A stretch of DNA of 64,000 bases. Origin: Oricola sp. (lineage in GTDB: Bacteria > Pseudomonadota > Alphaproteobacteria > Rhizobiales > Rhizobiaceae). Each line of letters starts with the position of its first letter. The first letter of the stretch is position 1. Made by a program: the position numbers and the translations under genes. The notes beneath the pieces were generated by a model. It ran no database searches and had not been told where the DNA came from. It was given only the letters and a program-made list of their open reading frames with translations. Location of the stretch: the NCBI RefSeq assembly GCF_022763245.1, contig NZ_JALEGV010000041.1, positions 419,223 through 483,222 of the forward strand, given 5' to 3'. Shown here one piece after another: positions 37,967-46,114 of this stretch.

Positions 37967-38898
37967 CCCGCATCCTGATCACCGGCGCGGCCGGCGGCAT
38001 CGGTCAGGCCCTGCTGCGAGAGATGCCAGGCGGCCACGAGGTGCTGGCGACCGACATCCGACGCCCGGCGCTGCTGCCCGACGGCGCCGGGTTCGAGACG
38101 CTCGATGTGCGCGGCGATGACGTCGAGCGCGTCATCGGCGACTGGAACCCGGAGGTCGTCGTTCACCTCGCCTCCATCGTGACGCCGCCGAAGGGCTCGG
38201 CGCGCGCCTTCGAACATGCCGTCGATGTCGAGGGCAGCCGCAAGGTGATCGACGCCTGCGTCGCCCACGGCGTCCGCCGCATCGTGGTCACATCGTCAGG
38301 GGCTGCTTACGGATATCACGCCGACAATCCCGTGCCACTGCGCGAAACGGACGCGCTGCGCGGCAACGAGGAATTCGCCTACGCGTTCCACAAGCGCCTG
38401 GTCGAGGAGATGCTGGCCGAAGCCCGTCGGGACCATCCGGCGCTGGAGCAGGTCGTGCTACGCGTCGGCACGGTGCTGGGCAAGGGGATCGAGAACCAGA
38501 TCACGGCGCTGTTCCGCCGCGATCCGCTGCTCGGCATCATCGGGTCCGACAGCCCCTTCGTCTTCATCTGGACGCGGGACCTCGCCCGTATCCTGCTGCG
38601 CGCCGCGACCGACGGCCCGCCCGGCATCTACAATGTCGCGGGTGACGGCGCGCTCGGCACCCGCGATCTCGCCGCCGCGCTCGACCGCAAGGTGCGCTGG
38701 CTCTCGCCGTCGTTCCTGAAGCTTGCGCTGGGCGTCGCGCACCCGCTCGGCCTGTCGCGCTACGGTCCGGAACAGGTCCGCTTCCTGCAGTACCGGCCGG
38801 TGCTCGACAACACGAAGCTGAAGGCGCAGTTCGGCTACGTGCCGGACAAGACCAGCGCCGAGGTCTTCGCTCTCTGGCGCGAGGGCGCGGGGCTGTGA
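37963..38898 (+). CDS. NAD-dependent epimerase/dehydratase
   Basis: A 311-aa extended SDR with the ATG overlapping the transporter stop (ATGA). The Rossmann motif GAAGGIGQ is at about residues 8-15, LDVRGDDVE marks the base of strand 3, and the catalytic pair is Tyr/Lys in FAYAFHKRL with SSGAAYGYH carrying the Ser/Thr. The overall layout is that of sugar-nucleotide epimerases and 3-beta-hydroxysteroid dehydrogenases. In this operon context a hydroxysteroid-like or other alicyclic substrate is an attractive guess, but the sequence does not prove it. Confidence 0.88.
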   Translation: MTRILITGAAGGIGQALLREMPGGHEVLATDIRRPALLPDGAGFETLDVRGDDVERVIGDWNPEVVVHLASIVTPPKGSARAFEHAVDVEGSRKVIDACVAHGVRRIVVTSSGAAYGYHADNPVPLRETDALRGNEEFAYAFHKRLVEEMLAEARRDHPALEQVVLRVGTVLGKGIENQITALFRRDPLLGIIGSDSPFVFIWTRDLARILLRAATDGPPGIYNVAGDGALGTRDLAAALDRKVRWLSPSFLKLALGVAHPLGLSRYGPEQVRFLQYRPVLDNTKLKAQFGYVPDKTSAEVFALWREGAGL

Positions 38899-39671
38899 AG
38901 ACGGCCGTCATCACCGGCGGCGCCGGTGGGCTCGGCCGGGCGCTGGCAAGGGCATTGCTGGCCGAGGGCTGGCATGTCGCGATCCTCGACCTTCCGGGCG
39001 ACGAACTGGAGGCCGTGCGCGATCTCGGGGCGGAGGCCAGCGCCTGGCCGTGCGACCTGACGGACGAGAACGCGGTGCGGGCGGCCTGCGCCGGCATCGT
39101 CGCGTCGCGGCCGAGCGTGGATCTCGTGATCTACAATGCCGGCATCACCCAGATCGGCATCTTTGCCGAGATGGAGATGTCCGCCCATCGCACCGTCTTC
39201 GCGGTCAACTATTTCGGCGCGGTGCATGTCGCGGCCGAATTGCTGCAGGCGGTCCGGCAAAGCCGAGGGACGCATCTCGCGATCTCTTCGGTCGCGGGCT
39301 TCGCGCCGCTGCATAGCCGTTCCGCCTATTCGGCGTCCAAACATGCGCTGGAAGGTTTCTTTCGCACCCTCGCCAGCGAGGAGAGGCCCTTCGGCGTGTC
39401 GGTTCACATCGCGGCCCCGTCCTTCGTCGCCACCAATCCCGGCAATGCGCAGGAGCGCAAGGGCGGCATCGCCCGGCCCGGCTCGGCCAGCGACGGCATC
39501 GACTACATGGAGCCGGACGCTGCGGCCCGGATCATCCTTGACGGCGTTCGGCGTGGCCGCGCCATGATCCCGGTCGGCCGTGTCGCGCGGCTTGCCTGGT
39601 GGATCAACCGCTTCGCGCCGGCGCTCTATGTCCGTCTGATGGAGCGCAATATCGCCGACACGCCGCGCTGA
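38895..39671 (+). CDS. Short-chain dehydrogenase/reductase
   Basis: A classical SDR of 258 aa from a GTG that overlaps the previous stop (GTGA). It shows TGGAGGLG for cofactor binding, an Asp after strand 2 (AILDLPGDE) that favours NAD, NAGITQIG, the Ser of SSVAGFAPLHSRS and the catalytic YSASK. The C-terminal part is rich in small hydrophobic residues and ends in a possible membrane-associated helix (LAWWINRFAPALYVRLM). It closes the four-gene operon and probably oxidises or reduces a hydroxyl or keto group of the transported compound. Confidence 0.92.
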   Translation: MKTAVITGGAGGLGRALARALLAEGWHVAILDLPGDELEAVRDLGAEASAWPCDLTDENAVRAACAGIVASRPSVDLVIYNAGITQIGIFAEMEMSAHRTVFAVNYFGAVHVAAELLQAVRQSRGTHLAISSVAGFAPLHSRSAYSASKHALEGFFRTLASEERPFGVSVHIAAPSFVATNPGNAQERKGGIARPGSASDGIDYMEPDAAARIILDGVRRGRAMIPVGRVARLAWWINRFAPALYVRLMERNIADTPR

Positions 39672-39753
39672 TTTGCGACAATTTAGGCAATGTCCTTGCG
39701 AAGCGATCACGATCATATGCTGATTGCCGCTAGGGAATTTGACGGATCGGCCG

Positions 39754-41202
39754 ATGACGACGACACACATTTCGCGGCGACGAGCCGGTCTTTCGCCCCT
39801 GTTTCTGGCCGGTGGTTATGTCGCGCTGGCGATTGCCCCGCTCCTTCTGGCGGTCTTCGCCGAGACGCCGGTCGATCCATGGACGGAAGCGGCGTCGGCG
39901 CTCGGCATGGTGGCGGCCGTCATGCTGTTGCTGCAGCTTGTCTCGAGCGGCCGGTTCGAATTCCTGTCCGGGCGCGTCGGCATCGACATCACCATGGCGT
40001 TCCACAAATGGATGGCCCGGCTGCTGGTGGTCCTCGTCGTCGCCCACCCGCTCTTCTTCGTCCTGCCGATCGATCTTTCCCGTCCCTATTCGACCTGGAA
40101 CCATGTCGTCGCGCTGCTCACGGCGCCGGCCAACGCCGCGGGCCTCGTCACGCTTGTGCTTGTGCTCTTGATGGTGCCGCTCGGCATGCTGCGCGACAGA
40201 CTGCCCGTCACGCACGAGTTCTGGCGCGCGACCCATGGCGTGATGGCCATCGTTGCCGCCGTCGCCGTGCTCCTGCATCTCCTGCATGTGGGCATCTATG
40301 CCGAGAGCCTGGCCTTGCGCGTCTACTGGATCGGTCTCGCCCTTGGCGCGCTCGCGCTGGCGATCGGCGTCTACACCGTCCGGTTGCGCCAGATGCAGCG
40401 GCAGGACTGGGCGGTCGTCGCGCGCCGCAAGCGCGCCGATCGGCTGTGGGAGATCAGCTTGAAGAGCGCGTCCGGGCGGACACTCGACCATCAAGCCGGG
40501 CAGTTCGCATGGATCGCCTTCGCGCCGCGCCGCTTCCCGCTGTTCGACCATCCCTTCTCCATCGCCTCGCCGCCGAACGCAGAGGGGGAGGTGCGGTTTC
40601 TGATCCAGGAAGCGGGCGACTTCACCCGGGGGCTCGGCGGCCTGGAGATCGGCACGCCTGCCGCGCTCGACGGCCCGCATGGAAGCTTCACGCTGGAGGA
40701 CCGGCAATGCGGGGCGATCGTGCTGATTGCCGGCGGCGTCGGGCTGGCGCCGATCCTGTCGATGCTCGCCGATCTCGCCCGGCGCGGTGAGACGCGCCCG
40801 GTGCGCTTCGTCTATGCGGCGCGGGACGCGGCGGCCCTGGCCGATCCCGCGCTCTTTGTCCCCCATCTGGAGGCGCTTGGCGCGCGGTCGACGATCCTGC
40901 TCGATCGCGGGCCGCTCGGTCCGAACCAGCGCCAGGGGCCGATCACGCGCGAGCATCTGGCCGAGGCGCTGGAGGGTCTCGATCCGAGGGATACGGCCGT
41001 GATGATCTGCGGGCCGGGCGGAATGATGAGCGCGGTCTGCCAGGGCGTCACCGGCCTCGGCGTGCCGCCCGCCCATATCCGCTACGAGCGCTTCGACTAC
41101 CGGCAGGGACCGTCGACGGCGAAGGACCGGCAGGTCATCCGCAACTTCCGGCTTCTCGCGATGGTCATCGGCCTCGCCGTGCTGGGCTTTGCCTTCCGCT
41201 AG
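39754..41202 (+). CDS. Ferric-reductase-like membrane flavocytochrome
   Basis: A 482-aa protein from the ATG at 39754. The N-terminal half has about six helices with histidines in FHKWMARLLVVLVVAHPLF and THGVMAIVAAVAVLLHLLHVG, which fit a pair of haem ligands spaced as in ferric reductases and NADPH oxidases. The C-terminal half is a ferredoxin-reductase module: HPFSIASPP for FAD, IAGGVGLAPILSM for the nicotinamide, and CGPGGMM. A short C-terminal helix follows. It probably passes electrons from NAD(P)H across the membrane. It is convergent with a small cytochrome c gene. Starts at 39724 (TTG) are possible. Confidence 0.9.
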   Translation: MTTTHISRRRAGLSPLFLAGGYVALAIAPLLLAVFAETPVDPWTEAASALGMVAAVMLLLQLVSSGRFEFLSGRVGIDITMAFHKWMARLLVVLVVAHPLFFVLPIDLSRPYSTWNHVVALLTAPANAAGLVTLVLVLLMVPLGMLRDRLPVTHEFWRATHGVMAIVAAVAVLLHLLHVGIYAESLALRVYWIGLALGALALAIGVYTVRLRQMQRQDWAVVARRKRADRLWEISLKSASGRTLDHQAGQFAWIAFAPRRFPLFDHPFSIASPPNAEGEVRFLIQEAGDFTRGLGGLEIGTPAALDGPHGSFTLEDRQCGAIVLIAGGVGLAPILSMLADLARRGETRPVRFVYAARDAAALADPALFVPHLEALGARSTILLDRGPLGPNQRQGPITREHLAEALEGLDPRDTAVMICGPGGMMSAVCQGVTGLGVPPAHIRYERFDYRQGPSTAKDRQVIRNFRLLAMVIGLAVLGFAFR

Positions 41203-41234
41203 ACCCGTACGCCGTCCGGAACCGCGACAAGGCC

Positions 41235-41498
41235 CTAGATCGCGAGAAGATAGGCCATCAGGTCGGCCTTGGCGTCCATGTCGGTCAAATGGTGGTCGGA
41301 GAGAAAATCGTCCAGCCAGTCGGCCCTGTCTTCGGGCGTGCCGCCACCGATCTTGCGCACGATCCGCGCCGCCGACGCGTGGCAGCCCACGCATTCGGCG
41401 ATGTAGGTGTCCTTGCCCTTCGCCGCTTCACCGGATTGCGCCGATGCGCCGGCGGTTCCCGCAAGAAGCAGGAGAACTGCAAGTCCCGTTTTCGTCAC
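41235..41498 (-). CDS. Small periplasmic c-type cytochrome
   Basis: An 87-aa protein starting at GTG 41498, with AAAGGAA 8 bases upstream. A signal peptide (VTKTGLAVLLLLAGTAGASAQ) is followed by a compact domain with one haem-binding CVGCH motif and a late Met (TDMDAKADLM) that may be the sixth ligand. The mature form is about 66 residues, small for a cytochrome c. It ends 32 bases from the convergent ferric-reductase-like gene and may exchange electrons with it. A start at 41546 is in frame but has no better ribosome binding site. Confidence 0.88.
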   Translation of the reverse strand: MTKTGLAVLLLLAGTAGASAQSGEAAKGKDTYIAECVGCHASAARIVRKIGGGTPEDRADWLDDFLSDHHLTDMDAKADLMAYLLAI

Positions 41499-41579
41499 CG
41501 GCGTCGTTCCTTTCGTTGGCGTGGCCGCTGGAGGCATCAAGCCCATGATTCCGGCAATATCCGGGCGGCCCTGACGCGT

Positions 41580-43085
41580 CTATGCGGCCGCCTTCATCCA
41601 TGCGTCGAGCGCGGCCTGCTGCTCATCGCTCATGCGGATGCCGAGCCGGGTGCGGCGGAACAGCACGTCCTCGGCGGAGGCTGCCCATTCCTGCGCCATC
41701 AGCCAGCGGACCTCGGCTTCCGTGAGGCCGTGGCCGAAATCGATACCGAGATCGCCCGGGCGGGACGCATCGCCGAGAATCGTGGCCGCATCGGTGCCGT
41801 AGAACCGGGCCAGCCGGCGCAGCAAGGCCGGGTCGATGCCGGTATGGCGTTGCTTCAGCGTTTCGACCAGCGTCTCGAAGCCGGTGACGGCGAAGTCGCC
41901 GCCGGGCAGCGTCGCGCCCCTGGTCCAGGCCGGCTTGCGCTTGCCGAGCGTCGCCTCGATCTCGCCGAGCATCGATTCGGCGAGCCTGCGATAGGTCGTG
42001 ATCTTGCCGCCGAAGACGTTGATCAGCGTGCCGTCGCCGAGTTCGGTGTCGCGGCGGATGACATAGTCGCGCGTCGCTTCCTGCGCCTTGGAGGCACCGT
42101 CGTCATAGAGCGGCCGCACGCCGGAATAGGTCCAGACGATGTCCTCCGGCTCCACGGGCTCGGCGAAATACTCGCTCGCCATGCGGCGCAGATAGTCCTT
42201 TTCCTCCGCGCTGATGCGCGGCGGTCCGTCCAGCGTTTCCTGCTCGGCGTCGGTGGTGCCGATCAGCGTGAAGTCGCCCTCGTAGGGAATGGCGAAGATG
42301 ATGCGGCCGTCGGCGTTCTGGAAGATGTAGGCGCGGTCATGCGCGAATTTCCTGCGCACGACGATGTGGCTGCCGCGCACGAGACGCACATTGCGCGCGT
42401 CATTGCGTCCGAACACCGAGTTCAGCACCGCGTCCACCGCCGGGCCGGCGGCGTTCACGACGATGGAGGCGGTGACCGTGCGGGCCGTGTCGGTCGTCCG
42501 GTCGCGGAGGGTGACGTGCCAGCGGCCGTCGGCGAAACGGGCGCTTTCGGCGGCGCAGCGGGGCAGGACGGTCGCGCCCCGCGCCGCGGCGTCGCGCAGA
42601 TTGAGGATCACGAGCCGCGAATCCTCCACCCAGCAATCGGAATATTCGAACGCCTTGCCGTAGCCGGGCTTCAGCGGCTTGCCCGCTTCGTCGCGGGTCA
42701 GGTCCAGCGTGCGCGTGCCGGGCAGCAATTTGCGCCCGCCCAGATTGTCGTAGAGGAACAGGCCCAGCCGCAGCAGCCAGGCCGGGCGCAGGCCCGAGTG
42801 ATAGGGCAGGATGAAGCGCAGCGGCCGGATGATGTGCGGCGCCATGCCCCACAGCACCTCGCGCTCCATCAGCGCCTCGCGCACCAGCCGGAACTCGTAA
42901 TGCTCCAGATAGCGCAACCCGCCATGGATCAGCTTGGTGGAGGCCGACGACGTGCCGCCGCCGAAGTCGCCCGGGTCGCACAGGCAGACCGAAAAGCCGC
43001 GCCCGGCCGCGTCGCGCGCCACGCCCGCTCCGTTGATGCCGCCGCCGATGACCAGGATGTCGTAATGCGGCGTCGCGTTATCCAA
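41580..43085 (-). CDS. glpD: Glycerol-3-phosphate dehydrogenase (aerobic)
   Basis: A 501-aa FAD enzyme. The dinucleotide motif GGGINGAGVARDAAGRG is at the N-terminus, followed by GGTSSASTKLIHGGLRYLEHYEF, a family hallmark, and a C-terminal helical cap (GIDFGHGLTEAEVRWL). It oxidises glycerol-3-phosphate to dihydroxyacetone phosphate and passes electrons to ubiquinone at the inner membrane. The apparent start is a TTG at 43085, with GGAGA six bases upstream and overlapping the end of glpR by 8 bases. The TTG may keep its translation coupled to glpR. No glycerol kinase or facilitator is nearby. Confidence 0.97.
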   Translation of the reverse strand: MDNATPHYDILVIGGGINGAGVARDAAGRGFSVCLCDPGDFGGGTSSASTKLIHGGLRYLEHYEFRLVREALMEREVLWGMAPHIIRPLRFILPYHSGLRPAWLLRLGLFLYDNLGGRKLLPGTRTLDLTRDEAGKPLKPGYGKAFEYSDCWVEDSRLVILNLRDAAARGATVLPRCAAESARFADGRWHVTLRDRTTDTARTVTASIVVNAAGPAVDAVLNSVFGRNDARNVRLVRGSHIVVRRKFAHDRAYIFQNADGRIIFAIPYEGDFTLIGTTDAEQETLDGPPRISAEEKDYLRRMASEYFAEPVEPEDIVWTYSGVRPLYDDGASKAQEATRDYVIRRDTELGDGTLINVFGGKITTYRRLAESMLGEIEATLGKRKPAWTRGATLPGGDFAVTGFETLVETLKQRHTGIDPALLRRLARFYGTDAATILGDASRPGDLGIDFGHGLTEAEVRWLMAQEWAASAEDVLFRRTRLGIRMSDEQQAALDAWMKAAA

Positions 43086-43860
43086 TGTCGTTCTCCGTGT
43101 CCGTGACGATCAGGTCGACGCCGGCCCGCGCACAGATCTCGGCGATCTCGTCGGGCGGGGCTGCGTCGGTGATGAAGGTGTCGATGTCGCCGAGATGGCC
43201 GATCTGCACCGGCGCGCGGCGCTCGAACTTGGTCGTGTCGGCGACCAGCATCTTGACGCGCGCCTGTTCCAGGATCGCCCGGGCGACGCGCACTTCGCGA
43301 TAGTCGAAATCCAGAAGCGCCCCGTCGGCATCGATCGCCGAAGCGCCGATCACGGCGCAATCCACCTTGAACTGCCGGATCAGGTCGATCGCCGCCTCGC
43401 CGACAATGCCGCCATCGGCCTTGCGCACCATGCCGCCGGAGATGACGAGCTCCACGCCCGGCGCGTCGGACAGGATCGTGGCGACGTTCAGATTGTTGGT
43501 GATGACCATCAGGTCGTGATGCCGGCGCAGCCCATGCGCCACCTGTTCGACGGTGGTGCCGATGTTCAGGATCACCGACGAGCCGTCCGGGATGAGCGAG
43601 GCCGCCCTGTCGGCGATGCGCTGCTTGGCGCCCGAGGCGATGTCGCGGCGCTCCTGCCAGGCGAGATTGACGGTGCTCGAGGGAAACACCGCGCCGCCAT
43701 GCACGCGATGCAGCCGCTCCATGTCGCAAAGGTCGTTGAGGTCCTTGCGGATCGTCTGCGGCGTCACCGAGAAATGCGCGGCAAGCGTCTCCACATCGAC
43801 CCGGCCCTTGCGGCGGGCGAGGTCGAGGATGTCCATCTGTCGCGGCGGCAGGGCAAGCAT
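43078..43860 (-). CDS. glpR: DeoR-family repressor of glycerol-3-phosphate use
   Basis: A 260-aa DeoR-type protein. The helix-turn-helix is at the N-terminus (MDILDLARRKGRVDVETLAAHFSVTPQTIRKDLNDL), and the sugar-phosphate-sensing DeoRC domain follows (LNIGTTVEQVAHGL, NLNVATIL, VISGGMVRKADGGIVG, VADTTKFERRA). It probably binds glycerol-3-phosphate and releases the operon. It is upstream of glpD with an 8-base overlap. A 12-bp palindrome with the TTCG-N-TA core of GlpR sites lies before the gene. Confidence 0.93.
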   Translation of the reverse strand: MLALPPRQMDILDLARRKGRVDVETLAAHFSVTPQTIRKDLNDLCDMERLHRVHGGAVFPSSTVNLAWQERRDIASGAKQRIADRAASLIPDGSSVILNIGTTVEQVAHGLRRHHDLMVITNNLNVATILSDAPGVELVISGGMVRKADGGIVGEAAIDLIRQFKVDCAVIGASAIDADGALLDFDYREVRVARAILEQARVKMLVADTTKFERRAPVQIGHLGDIDTFITDAAPPDEIAEICARAGVDLIVTDTENDIG

Positions 43861-43895
43861 GATCGGGTCCGTTCGGGCGGTTGCGCGATTATCTT

Positions 43896-43932
43896 CGATA
43901 ATTATCGTTTCATCTTCATTTGCATTCGCAAA
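43896..43932. promoter_or_regulatory. GlpR operator candidates upstream of glpR
   Basis: CGATAATTATCG (43896-43907) is a perfect 12-bp palindrome preceded by TT, recalling the TTCG core of GlpR sites. A second inverted repeat, TTTGC-ATTC-GCAAA, is at 43919-43932. On the minus strand GATAAT within the first palindrome, with TTGCGA 19 bases upstream, may be the promoter, so repressor and polymerase would compete. Confidence 0.55.
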
Positions 43933-44121
43933 CTTTCATTTCAAGGGGAATCGCTGGCAAATCGGACTGCGACAATGGCGACGGGGAAGGCAACATCTTG
44001 CCGTAACGGTTATGCGAAACCGGCTGCGGCTTTACCCTCTATCCAAATCTTGAGAGCATCCCCCGGCCAGATTCGGCATCGCCGGACGCTGGCATTCAAC
44101 CTGGGGAGGCGGACGGACCGC

Positions 44122-44430
44122 ATGACGATTTCACCGCCGAAACAGGTGGCGCCCTATCGGGGCCGCGACCGCGATTGCGAGGCGGCGATCATGCCCGCCT
44201 TCGACGACGTGATCGAGGGGCTCCTGCGCTTCGGCCTGGAACCAGCGGAGATCGCGGCGATGCTCGGTGAGGCCTTCGAAACCGGGCAGGTCGACAATGC
44301 CCTGTCGGAAGACATGGGCACGGTGCGCGAATGGGCGATGCATGCGGGGTGGGAACCGGGCGAGATCGAACGGGCGTTCCGTACGCTCTCGGAAGTCGTG
44401 CGCGCCAGGCTCGCCGCCGGGGACACGTGA
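44122..44430 (+). CDS. Hypothetical 102-aa protein
   Basis: Starts at ATG 44122 with purine-rich GGGGAGG about 14 bases upstream. The product is acidic and helical (FDDVIEGLLRFGLEPAEIAAMLGEAFETG, then MGTVREWAMHAGWEPGEIERAFRTLSEVV). I recognise no domain. There is no signal peptide or membrane segment. It is divergent from glpR, with a 261-bp gap, and convergent with lnt, 12 bases away. Its real existence is supported by codon-like composition and a clean start, but it may be a lineage-specific gene. Confidence 0.6.
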   Translation: MTISPPKQVAPYRGRDRDCEAAIMPAFDDVIEGLLRFGLEPAEIAAMLGEAFETGQVDNALSEDMGTVREWAMHAGWEPGEIERAFRTLSEVVRARLAAGDT

Positions 44431-44442
44431 TCCGGGCAGGCT

Positions 44443-46050
44443 TCAGAGGCCGCCGACCCGCCGCCGCTCGATGAGGCGCCCGAGCGCTGCCGCCAGCGCC
44501 AGAACGGCAAGGATCGCCCAGAACGTCCGCCGGCCTTCGAGGCGATACCAGGTGTCGTCGAGCCGTGCCGGCATGCGAGCCTCGATGGCGCCGCTGACGC
44601 CGTAGCCAAGCGCGGCGCTCTGGCGGCCATGCGCGTCATAGATCGCCGACACGCCGTTGTTGGCGGCCCGGATCACGGGCAGGCCGTTCTCGACGGCCCG
44701 GATGCGGGCCTGGTGGGCGTGCTGATAGGGGCCCGGCACGTCGCCATACCAGGCGTCGTTGGTGACGTTCACCAGCACCGTGGCCGGCTCGCCTTCCGCT
44801 TCGACCTCGTAGGGGAAGATCGCCTCGTAGCAGATCGAGGGCAGTACGACCGTGCCGCCGGGCAGGGCCATGGTGCGGCGGCGGTCGGCCGGCGAATAGC
44901 CGCGATCGGCCGCCGCGATCGCCTTCATGCCGATCCGCTCCAGCAGCGCCTTGAAGGGCAGATATTCGCCGAACGGCACAAGGTGCTTCTTGTCGGCGGC
45001 GTCGAAGATCACGCCGTCGCCGTTCAGCGCCAGGATCGAGTTGTAATAGGTGTATTCGCCATTCGAACCGGAGGTCTCGCCGATCCGCACCGCGCCGGCC
45101 AGCAGGATCTGGTCCGGGCCGAAGGCCTCGGCGATGGCGGCGACGGCCGACGGCGTTTCGGTCAGGAGGTAGGGCACCGACGTTTCCGGCCAGACCACGA
45201 TGTCCGGCGCGGCGCCGTTCGGCCCGGCTTCCAGCGACAGCGCGATCAGTCCGTCGAAGATCGCGTTTCGCCGCGCGGCGTCCCATTTCTCCGACTGGTC
45301 GACGGCGGGCTGGACGATGCGCACCAGCGGGGCGGCCGGGTCGGCGTCGGTCGCGTCGGTCGCGTCGGCAAGACGCCAGAAGCCGAAGCCGGCATGTGCT
45401 GCGATGAGCAGCATCGCGACGAGCGCTGCCGGCACGGCGCGGCGACGGTCCTGCGCCAGGGCGGCGGGCAGGGAAAAGACCAGCACGGCGAGCGCGTTCA
45501 TGCCGATCACGCCGACGATCGCCGCCGATTGCATCAGCACCGGCACCGGCATCGCCGCATAGCCGACGGCGTTCCACGGAAACCCGGTCAGGACGAAGCC
45601 GCGCAGCCATTCCGCAAGCCCGAAGCCGAGCGCAAGCGCCGCGATGCGGCCGAGCCCGTCGGACCAAACCATGCGCGCGATCACGGCGGCAACGCCGGCA
45701 AAGACCGCCAGCAGCGCCGGAATGGCAAGGACGGCGAAGGGCCACAGCCACAGGAACTCGCGTGCCTCGACGAACAGCGCGTTGCCGATCCACCAGAGGC
45801 CGGCGACGTGGTAGCCGAAGCCGAACCACCAGCCGGTGGCAAACGCCGGCCATGCGGTCGCGGTCCAGGAGCGCGACGGCCGCGCGATCGCGCCGTCCAG
45901 CAGCCAGACCAGCACGGGAAAGCCGACGAAACAGAAGATGAAGGCGTGAAACGGCGCCTGGCCGAGCACGGTCACCGCGCCGGCTGCCATGGCCAGCGCC
46001 GCGCGCCTCCAGCCGGTCGTCAGCAATATGCGGTTGGCCAGGCGCTTCAT
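44443..46050 (-). CDS. lnt: Apolipoprotein N-acyltransferase
   Basis: A 535-aa inner-membrane enzyme that adds the third acyl chain to lipoproteins. Six or more N-terminal helices (about 15-200) precede a nitrilase-like catalytic domain (about 230-500) with the Glu of VWPETSVPY, the Lys of KKHLVPFGEYLPF and the Cys of PSICYEAIFPYE, plus the N-terminal glycine-rich lead-in typical of rhizobial Lnt. One C-terminal helix ends the protein (TFWAILAVLALAAALGRL). It is the last gene of the minus-strand block; a 64-base gap separates it from corC. Confidence 0.97.
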   Translation of the reverse strand: MKRLANRILLTTGWRRAALAMAAGAVTVLGQAPFHAFIFCFVGFPVLVWLLDGAIARPSRSWTATAWPAFATGWWFGFGYHVAGLWWIGNALFVEAREFLWLWPFAVLAIPALLAVFAGVAAVIARMVWSDGLGRIAALALGFGLAEWLRGFVLTGFPWNAVGYAAMPVPVLMQSAAIVGVIGMNALAVLVFSLPAALAQDRRRAVPAALVAMLLIAAHAGFGFWRLADATDATDADPAAPLVRIVQPAVDQSEKWDAARRNAIFDGLIALSLEAGPNGAAPDIVVWPETSVPYLLTETPSAVAAIAEAFGPDQILLAGAVRIGETSGSNGEYTYYNSILALNGDGVIFDAADKKHLVPFGEYLPFKALLERIGMKAIAAADRGYSPADRRRTMALPGGTVVLPSICYEAIFPYEVEAEGEPATVLVNVTNDAWYGDVPGPYQHAHQARIRAVENGLPVIRAANNGVSAIYDAHGRQSAALGYGVSGAIEARMPARLDDTWYRLEGRRTFWAILAVLALAAALGRLIERRRVGGL

Positions 46051-46114
46051 TGGCGGGTCCGAAGGCGAATCATCCTTCAGCGAGACTTATCAGCCAAGGC
46101 TGGCCGACGCGATG

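Noticed and set aside
33388-44009. TTGCCGTAACGG found both near 33388 and near 43998
   Set aside because: A 12-base match between two positions in 64 kb is expected by chance many times; no position or structure relation to genes was found.
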